DNA from: Grimontia celer
Lineage (GTDB): Bacteria; Pseudomonadota; Gammaproteobacteria; Enterobacterales; Vibrionaceae
DNA length: 64,000 nt
Reading direction: 5' to 3'
Assembly: GCF_900055185.1 (NCBI RefSeq)
Contig: NZ_FIZX01000004.1
Location: 124,001 to 188,000 of the forward strand
Positions 58,634 through 64,000 of the stretch are shown piece after piece. How positions within the stretch are numbered: the first letter of the stretch is position 1; each line of letters begins with the position of its first letter. The notes beneath the pieces are model-generated. The model was not told the origin of the DNA. It saw only the letters and a list, made by a program, of their open reading frames with translations, and searched no databases. The translations under genes and the position numbers were made by a program.

Positions 58634-59302
58634 ATGTACAAATTTCTCGTTGCAGACGACCACCCGCTGTTTCGCGATGCCTTAATTGCGGTGATACGCG
58701 GACGTTTCGAAGAATGTGAAATCCTGCAGTCTGAAGACATTGAACGTACACTGGATGTGGCTGAGGAAAATCCCGATCTTGACCTTATCCTTCTCGATCT
58801 GAACATGCCTGGCATGGCTGGGTTGAAAGGCTTGTTAGAGCTTCGAAACCAACACCCCACGATTCCTGTTGCCATTATCTCTGCAGAAACCAACAAGCAA
58901 ATCATTCTGCAAACCATCGCCTATGGCGCAGTCGGGTTTATCGCCAAAAGTGCGCCGCGTGAAAAAATGAGGGAAGCGTTCGAACAAATTCTGGATGGGC
59001 ATGTGTATCTGCCTGCCGATATCATCCGTGCGGAAGGAGAGAGTGAAGGCTCACACCGACGCAAAGAAGAACCGCAATTCTCCCCAGAAATGCTCCATAC
59101 CCTCACACGTCGCCAATTACTGGTATTGAAGTCCATGGCGCAAGGCGCAGCGAACAAACAGATTGCCTACGATCTGAATATCTCCGAAACCACAGTAAAA
59201 TCGCACGTCTCGGCGATATTGAAAAAGCTTGGTGTACACAACCGAATCCAGGCCGTTGTCGGAGTGACCAATATCGACTTTGACCGCTATCTAAAGCGCT
59301 GA
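58634..59302 (+). CDS. NarL/FixJ-type response regulator
   Basis: A 222-residue two-component regulator: receiver domain ([13 protein letters not shown], phospho-acceptor Asp55 in [11 protein letters not shown], Lys in FIAKSAP) and C-terminal LuxR-type helix-turn-helix ([48 protein letters not shown]). AAAAAGGA lies ahead of the ATG. Divergent from the FIST-kinase pair, it is the likely output of that kinase and the best candidate for activating the dehydrogenase and pqq genes, similar to EraR/ErbR (AgmR) in Pseudomonas. Confidence 0.9.
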   Translation: MYKFLVADDHPLFRDALIAVIRGRFEECEILQSEDIERTLDVAEENPDLDLILLDLNMPGMAGLKGLLELRNQHPTIPVAIISAETNKQIILQTIAYGAVGFIAKSAPREKMREAFEQILDGHVYLPADIIRAEGESEGSHRRKEEPQFSPEMLHTLTRRQLLVLKSMAQGAANKQIAYDLNISETTVKSHVSAILKKLGVHNRIQAVVGVTNIDFDRYLKR

Positions 59303-59313
59303 TACTCAAGGCC

Positions 59314-61344
59314 TCAGTGGACGGTGGGATGTTTAAGCGCAGTTAGCACATCAGTGGCAATGTCAGCCAAAGTGGTGGGTGTTACCGCGCTAAAATCCAC
59401 CGCTGTTGACTGGCCAATAGATTCCAACAGCGAGGTGTGGAATCTTGCGTGAGACTTCCGGTAACGAGCTGAAACCAAACCTAAACCGCCCTGACAGCGC
59501 TTTTCCAACTCAGCAAATTCCATTGGCTTTGTCAGCCCTTCAATCGCGTTGAGCAAAGCAACAAAGCTAACACTTGGGTCACTGTCCGCTACCGTGTCAA
59601 AAGCCAGCTCGTAAGTCATCAAATCAATCGACACCCCAAAGCTGTAGCAACGCCCACCGAGACGGCGTTTTTTCACCATTTCGCTCGCCATCACTGCCTG
59701 GCCAAAAGTTGCAATATCGCCCGCGTCTACCGTGTGTGGGAACGAAAGCGTCACATGCATCGCGCCCTCTTCGTCTTTGTGACTGGCCATGATGCTGCCG
59801 GTACGGAAGACAGGTGTGCTGTGCGCGACATAAAACTCAATACCGTTTTGGGTATGCTGCCATTCACCGTCCAGTGCATTGATCTCATCAGCGCTCAGAT
59901 GGTTGTGCCAGAAATGACGAAGCGCATCGACCTGCTCGAGGGGCAAGTCCACTGTGTATCCAAGTAGTAACGTATTGGCGCAATGCCACTCGCCCATACT
60001 GCCCAGCACAGGTTTTCCCTGCATCCATGCCCAGCGCAAGGTTCGCTGTTGACAGAGGATTAGCCAGCGTTCCAATGCTGCTTTGGTTTCTTCATCACGC
60101 GCGTTGCAGCGACAGAGGATCGCCATTCGCGTCAACGGTTTACAAGGGGAAAGCCATTCGGTATTGGCAATGGAAAGCTGCGCCTCTTCAAGCAGAGGCT
60201 CACTGACATCGCCTTTAAGATAGGGCGGGGCAAATGGTGTCACTGAAAAATCATGGTAGAGCCGTTGCAGTCCATCTCCCCATCGCCGGACCATGTCCCG
60301 CCCTTGTTGCAGTGAAAAATAGCCAGACTGCCAGTTCACGCGCCTTGAAGGCATACGCCTTGCTACCTCCTCAACATGGCGGTGCAATGACTCGGTATCC
60401 GCATTCTCATCCAATCTGAAACGCAACGCGGGTACCGGCTGAAAATCGGTAATAAGCGGTAAAAGTGTCGCTCCCTTCGCCTTCAATATTTGCTGGTTTC
60501 TCAGTGAACAAAGCGTGGGGTAAAGCGCCGCCGCCCAATGTGGAGAATAGGAAAGGGTTTCAACGGATATGTGATTCTCTGATGCCACATCAGCCTGCAG
60601 CGACAGCTCTGGTACCTCTGTCGGCAGCGGCTTGCCAACGTTGCTGAGAGATTTGGAAATCTGTCGCCAAAGCGCCACCATGGGCCAACTGCCGGATGTA
60701 AGGATTACCATGGATTCGGGCCGGTAGTAATGGTTGTGATAACGGCGAAGGTCATTGATATCCAGCAGCGGCACTGTTTCGGGCATACCACCATAAAGTG
60801 GCGCACGGGGTTCGCTCATCGCCGCCTGTTCAGTCGATTGTTGGAACCGCTCGTGGCGCATGTATTCGCCAAGCTCACGATATAGCGCGCCATCGTGACC
60901 ATTCCCCTCTTCACGGACGATTTCATCGTCAAAATCATCGTCGGCCAGTTGCGGTGCCAGCACAGAGTCCGCCATGAACCCGATGCCCCGCAGCACCGAA
61001 TGGGGGTCGTATCCAGTAAGGTGAAAACGAGTGCTTTCCTTTTGGGTGGTGGCGTTAAATTCGAGCAGAGCCAGCTCGGCGCGCAAGGTCAGAAAGGTAT
61101 CAGGCTCGGGGTAGCGTGCAGAGCCGCGAAGTACCATGTGTTCAAGCGCATGAGTGATTCCACTGTCATCATCTGCAGGCGTTCGAAACACAATCGCTGC
61201 GCTTAACCTGTCCTCATCTGACGCGGCATGATGCCAGTGCATGGCGCCGCTGACATGACGATACCCAACCCAGCCTGTTTCCAGTTGCTGTTCATCTGGC
61301 GGCAAAAGCAGCCAATCCGGCGCAGCAGGGTGCGGTTTCGCCAT
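59314..61344 (-). CDS. M16 (PreP-like) peptidase in the PQQ operon
   Basis: A 676-residue zinc peptidase with the inverted motif HxxEH: His65, Glu68 and His69 in SGITHALEHMVLRGSARYP. The surrounding sequence and the downstream EFNATTQKESTRFHLT segment are closer to the PreP/M16C branch than to E. coli pitrilysin or classical PqqF, and the protein is shorter than full PreP (about 970). In other PQQ clusters an M16 peptidase trims the modified PqqA peptide; the same role is inferred here. It is the last gene of pqqBCDE, 32 bases after pqqE, with GAGGAG before the ATG. Confidence 0.8.
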   Translation of the reverse strand: MAKPHPAAPDWLLLPPDEQQLETGWVGYRHVSGAMHWHHAASDEDRLSAAIVFRTPADDDSGITHALEHMVLRGSARYPEPDTFLTLRAELALLEFNATTQKESTRFHLTGYDPHSVLRGIGFMADSVLAPQLADDDFDDEIVREEGNGHDGALYRELGEYMRHERFQQSTEQAAMSEPRAPLYGGMPETVPLLDINDLRRYHNHYYRPESMVILTSGSWPMVALWRQISKSLSNVGKPLPTEVPELSLQADVASENHISVETLSYSPHWAAALYPTLCSLRNQQILKAKGATLLPLITDFQPVPALRFRLDENADTESLHRHVEEVARRMPSRRVNWQSGYFSLQQGRDMVRRWGDGLQRLYHDFSVTPFAPPYLKGDVSEPLLEEAQLSIANTEWLSPCKPLTRMAILCRCNARDEETKAALERWLILCQQRTLRWAWMQGKPVLGSMGEWHCANTLLLGYTVDLPLEQVDALRHFWHNHLSADEINALDGEWQHTQNGIEFYVAHSTPVFRTGSIMASHKDEEGAMHVTLSFPHTVDAGDIATFGQAVMASEMVKKRRLGGRCYSFGVSIDLMTYELAFDTVADSDPSVSFVALLNAIEGLTKPMEFAELEKRCQGGLGLVSARYRKSHARFHTSLLESIGQSTAVDFSAVTPTTLADIATDVLTALKHPTVH

Positions 61345-61376
61345 TGCAGCTCCTCACTCATTGTGTTCATCAAACC

Positions 61377-62507
61377 TTAGGGTTTGACGGACAGAATCAT
61401 CTGGCTGTTCTTCACGGTTCTCGCCAAGGCTGCGCTGTGACACCCCTGATTGGCTTTCGCCACCGCCTCCTCAATCACGTGATGATGCGGGGATTTGCTG
61501 CACACCGGATCAGCGCTCGCCGGATCGCCAGTCAGCAACATGGCCTGACAACGACAACCACCAAAGTCTTTTTCCTTCTCATTACAGCTTCGGCAAGGTT
61601 CCCGCATCCAGTCAAATCCGCGGAAGTGATTAAAGCTCTCTGATTCTTTCCAGATGTAGGAAAGTGAGTGTTCCTTCACGTTTGGATGGGGCAAATCCAA
61701 CATCGCTGCACTGTGGCAAGGCAGGGCTTTTCCATCCGGTGCAATGTTGAGGAAAATGTTTCCCCAGCCGCTCATACATGGTTTTGGGCGGGATTCATGA
61801 TAATCCGGCGTGACAAAGATAAACTTAGGCCCCACGCCGTTTTGACTGTCGCGAAGCGCGTTCACCTTGGCTTCGGCTTCTTCTATCTGGGGTTGGGATG
61901 GCAGCAGTGCATCTCGGTTATGCAGCGCCCAACCATAATATTGCGAGGTGGCCAGCTCAACGAAATCCGCTTCCAGTTCAATCGCGAGCGCCATAATCGC
62001 TTCAATCGATTCAATGTTCTGGCGGGTGATCACCACATTCATCACCATGGGAAAACCGTTATCTTTGACGGCTTTGAACATGGCTTTTTTGTGCTCGAAC
62101 GCGTGACGCTTTCCGGCTATCGCATCGCTTAAATCCGGGTCGGCCGACTGAAAACTGATTTGGATATGATCGAGCCCTGCTTCCTTCAGCGCCAGAATAC
62201 GCTTCTCATTGAGTCCGACCGCGGAGGTGATCAGGTTGGTGTAGTAGCCCAGCCCTTTGGCGTGGGCGACCAATTGTTCCAGATCTTTGCGCATCAAAGG
62301 CTCGCCACCGGAAAAGCCAAGCTGAACTGCGCCCAGTTCCCGACCTTCTTCCAGCACGCGGAACCAGTCGTCGGTGGACAGCTCGTCATCGGGATCACCG
62401 AGATTGAGCGGGTTGGCGCAATAAGCGCAATGAAGCGGGCAGCGATAGGTCAGCTCCGCTAACAGCCAGAGCGGCGGATTAACAGGCTTCGAGCCATTTC
62501 TTGTCAC
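61377..62507 (-). CDS. pqqE: PqqA peptide cyclase PqqE (radical SAM)
   Basis: Radical SAM enzyme that links the Glu and Tyr of the PqqA precursor. The 376-residue protein has Cys23, Cys27 and Cys30 ([11 protein letters not shown]) for the SAM cluster and SPASM cysteines in the C-terminal part ([46 protein letters not shown]). The start is GTG 62507, giving [15 protein letters not shown] close to the N terminus as in known PqqE. It overlaps pqqD by 29 bases. Confidence 0.96.
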   Translation of the reverse strand: MTRNGSKPVNPPLWLLAELTYRCPLHCAYCANPLNLGDPDDELSTDDWFRVLEEGRELGAVQLGFSGGEPLMRKDLEQLVAHAKGLGYYTNLITSAVGLNEKRILALKEAGLDHIQISFQSADPDLSDAIAGKRHAFEHKKAMFKAVKDNGFPMVMNVVITRQNIESIEAIMALAIELEADFVELATSQYYGWALHNRDALLPSQPQIEEAEAKVNALRDSQNGVGPKFIFVTPDYHESRPKPCMSGWGNIFLNIAPDGKALPCHSAAMLDLPHPNVKEHSLSYIWKESESFNHFRGFDWMREPCRSCNEKEKDFGGCRCQAMLLTGDPASADPVCSKSPHHHVIEEAVAKANQGCHSAALARTVKNSQMILSVKP

Positions 62508-62745
62508 GGGCGACCTCCACGAACTCGTTCACATCATCTGCCAAATCGACGCCGGGAAACTTTTCTTCCAGACGTGAGATTACGGCATCTACCGAGCTTG
62601 GTGCGTCAAACTGCATCAGAATCTCAGCGGCGCTTTCACTCAGTTTCACCATCCCTTCTGGATAGAGTAGTACGTGGCAGTCCTGCGCTTTTTCAAACTG
62701 CATGCGGAACATGCGGTTGCGCTGATAGACAGTATCGCTGTTCAT
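62479..62745 (-). CDS. pqqD: PQQ biosynthesis protein PqqD
   Basis: An 88-residue peptide chaperone that presents PqqA to PqqE. The sequence ending ...[22 protein letters not shown] with later [19 protein letters not shown] fits PqqD, including the conserved [17 protein letters not shown] segment. It overlaps the pqqE start by 29 bases, consistent with their tight partnership, and follows pqqC by 34 bases. Confidence 0.95.
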   Translation of the reverse strand: MNSDTVYQRNRMFRMQFEKAQDCHVLLYPEGMVKLSESAAEILMQFDAPSSVDAVISRLEEKFPGVDLADDVNEFVEVARDKKWLEAC

Positions 62746-62779
62746 GTCGCCTCCCTGTGTTATCTCTTTGTTTTAATTG

Positions 62780-63538
62780 TTATCTGTCCAGCGCATGATG
62801 CCAGACAGGTTTGTCGGTAATACCAACATAAGGTGGACGCTCAAATTCGTATGCCATGCTGATGGCATCGAGCAGCGACCAAAGGATATCGAGTTTAAAT
62901 TGCAGAATATTCAGCGCCTGCGCCTGTTGCTCAGCCGTCTGGAAATGATCGAGCGTGATGGACAAGCCGTGCTCCACATCACGGCGGGCCTGACTGAGAC
63001 GCTGGCGGAAATAGGTGAGCCCTTCAGGGTCAATCCAAGTGTAGTGATTCGGCCACGAATCCAGGCGGGACTGGTGAATTTCCGGTGCGAAGAGCTCTGT
63101 CAGTGATGAGCAGGCTGCTTCCTGCCAGGTTGCCCGGCGGGCAAAATTCACATAGGCGTCCACAGCGAAACGCACGCCCGGCAGCACCCATTTTTCATCT
63201 AGCACTTCTTGTCTATTCAGCCCAACGGATTCAGCCAAACGCAACCAGGCTTCAATGCCCCCCCATTTGCAATCCAGACTCTTGTGACCATCATGGTCGA
63301 GGATGCGCTGCACCCACTCGCGACGGATTTCCGGGTCGCGGCAGTTCGCCATAATGGCGGCATCCTTCACCGGAATAGAGGTCTGGTAATAGAAGCGGTT
63401 TGCTACCCAGGCGCGGATTTGCGCTTTAGTGCACTTGCCCGCGTACATGGCTTGATGGAAGGGATGGTGAATGTGGTAGAACTGCCCTTTGGCGAGCAGT
63501 GCCTGCTGGAATTCATCACGTGTCATTGGCTGTGCCAT
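62780..63538 (-). CDS. pqqC: Pyrroloquinoline-quinone synthase PqqC
   Basis: Cofactor-less oxidase that closes the last ring and oxidises the intermediate to PQQ. The 252-residue protein begins [34 protein letters not shown], with the helical bundle region [26 protein letters not shown] and [11 protein letters not shown] carrying active-site histidines. ATG 63538 has GGGAGG directly ahead and matches the Klebsiella length (251); an in-frame TTG at 63556 does not. 14 bases after pqqB. Confidence 0.96.
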   Translation of the reverse strand: MAQPMTRDEFQQALLAKGQFYHIHHPFHQAMYAGKCTKAQIRAWVANRFYYQTSIPVKDAAIMANCRDPEIRREWVQRILDHDGHKSLDCKWGGIEAWLRLAESVGLNRQEVLDEKWVLPGVRFAVDAYVNFARRATWQEAACSSLTELFAPEIHQSRLDSWPNHYTWIDPEGLTYFRQRLSQARRDVEHGLSITLDHFQTAEQQAQALNILQFKLDILWSLLDAISMAYEFERPPYVGITDKPVWHHALDR

Positions 63539-63552
63539 GGCGCCTCCCTGGA

Positions 63553-64000
63553 TCAAATCTCAATCGTCATGCCGTCGAAGGCAATTTCCACTCCGGCATC
63601 CAGCACCGCCTGATGCTGTGGCGAGTCAGGGTCCAGAATGGGGTTGGTATTATTGATATGAATGAGCACCTTGCGCGGCTTGGTGAAATCCTCCATCAGC
63701 GCCAACATGCCGTCGTCGCCAGAGACCGAAAGATGGCCCATCTCCGACCCCAGCGAGGTGCCAAGTCCTTCGCGGATCATTTCATCGTCGGTCCAGAGCG
63801 TACCGTCCATCATCACACAATCGGCATCGCGCATGGCAGCCAGCACAGCATCTTCCGGCGCGCCCAGACCCGGCGCGTAAAAGAGAGTGGCACCAGTGCG
63901 GGTATCGACAATCTTGAGACCAATGTTGTCTCCGGGGCGCGGGCGGTTGCGGTAAGGCGAAAACGGTGGCGCATTGGATGACAGGGAAATCGGATGGAAT
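63553..64000 (-). CDS. pqqB: PQQ biosynthesis protein PqqB, C-terminal part (partial)
   Basis: The gene runs off the right edge; about 148 C-terminal codons are present. PqqB is a metallo-beta-lactamase-fold enzyme thought to hydroxylate the tyrosine-derived ring of the intermediate. The visible [26 protein letters not shown] and [16 protein letters not shown] plus [16 protein letters not shown] match known PqqB. pqqA is expected just upstream, outside the window. Confidence 0.93.
   Translation of the reverse strand, partial: FHPISLSSNAPPFSPYRNRPRPGDNIGLKIVDTRTGATLFYAPGLGAPEDAVLAAMRDADCVMMDGTLWTDDEMIREGLGTSLGSEMGHLSVSGDDGMLALMEDFTKPRKVLIHINNTNPILDPDSPQHQAVLDAGVEIAFDGMTIEI

Overview
The window looks like chromosomal DNA of a marine gammaproteobacterium of the Vibrionaceae. 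The gene order is the vibrio/enterobacterial core: lptD-surA-pdxA-rsmA-apaG-apaH, obgE-rpmA-rplU-ispB, mdh/argR, and mpl-fbp-tamB-tamA-msrA-ytfK-ytfJ. My guess at a genus (Enterovibrio, Grimontia or relatives) rests only on general impression. I see no rRNA or tRNA gene, no insertion sequence and no CRISPR array.

Layout. 1-5.2 kb: outer-membrane and cofactor housekeeping (lptD end, surA, pdxA, rsmA, apaG, apaH) running into folA on the other strand. 5.2-6.5 kb: a split ThrE-type exporter (yjjP/yjjB). 6.5-10 kb: obgE, ribosomal proteins L27 and L21, and ispB. 10-12.5 kb: a lipoprotein, mdh and argR. 12.9-16.4 kb: a fused TRAP permease with no substrate-binding protein, a universal stress protein and an exported ABM-like protein. 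16.5-28.7 kb: ubiX, mpl, fbp, tamB/tamA, msrA, ytfK, ytfJ, a probable 29-residue membrane protein and a TIGR03899-like protein. 28.8-35 kb: a sulfate-activation operon cysG-cysD-cysN-SLC13 permease-cysC. 35-40.4 kb: cpdB, elaA, an OapA/YtfB protein, fklB and a LysR regulator.

The most interesting part is 40.5-64 kb, a periplasmic quinoprotein alcohol-oxidation island split in two by the core cysJIH operon (49.6-53.9 kb). The left half encodes a CxxxCW rhodanese-like protein, a zinc metallo-beta-lactamase-fold hydrolase, a SoxYZ-like carrier, a PQQ dehydrogenase with the Asp-Tyr-Asp signature of lanthanide-dependent enzymes, a pseudoazurin-like copper protein, a small Cys-rich exported protein, a XoxJ/MxaJ-like binding protein, a small secreted protein, a beta-barrel-like protein and a LysR regulator. 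The right half encodes a hybrid histidine kinase with a FIST-domain sensor, a NarL-type response regulator, and the PQQ operon pqqB(partial)-pqqC-pqqD-pqqE followed by an M16 peptidase that looks like PreP rather than classical PqqF.

Reading the island together: the pqq genes make the cofactor. The dehydrogenase oxidises an alcohol in the periplasm. Electrons probably leave through the copper protein, since no CxxCH cytochrome c is encoded in the window. The SoxYZ-like carrier, hydrolase and CxxxCW protein may form a protein-bound thiol relay that handles the aldehyde or acyl product. The relay and the copper route are inferences from domain content and gene order.
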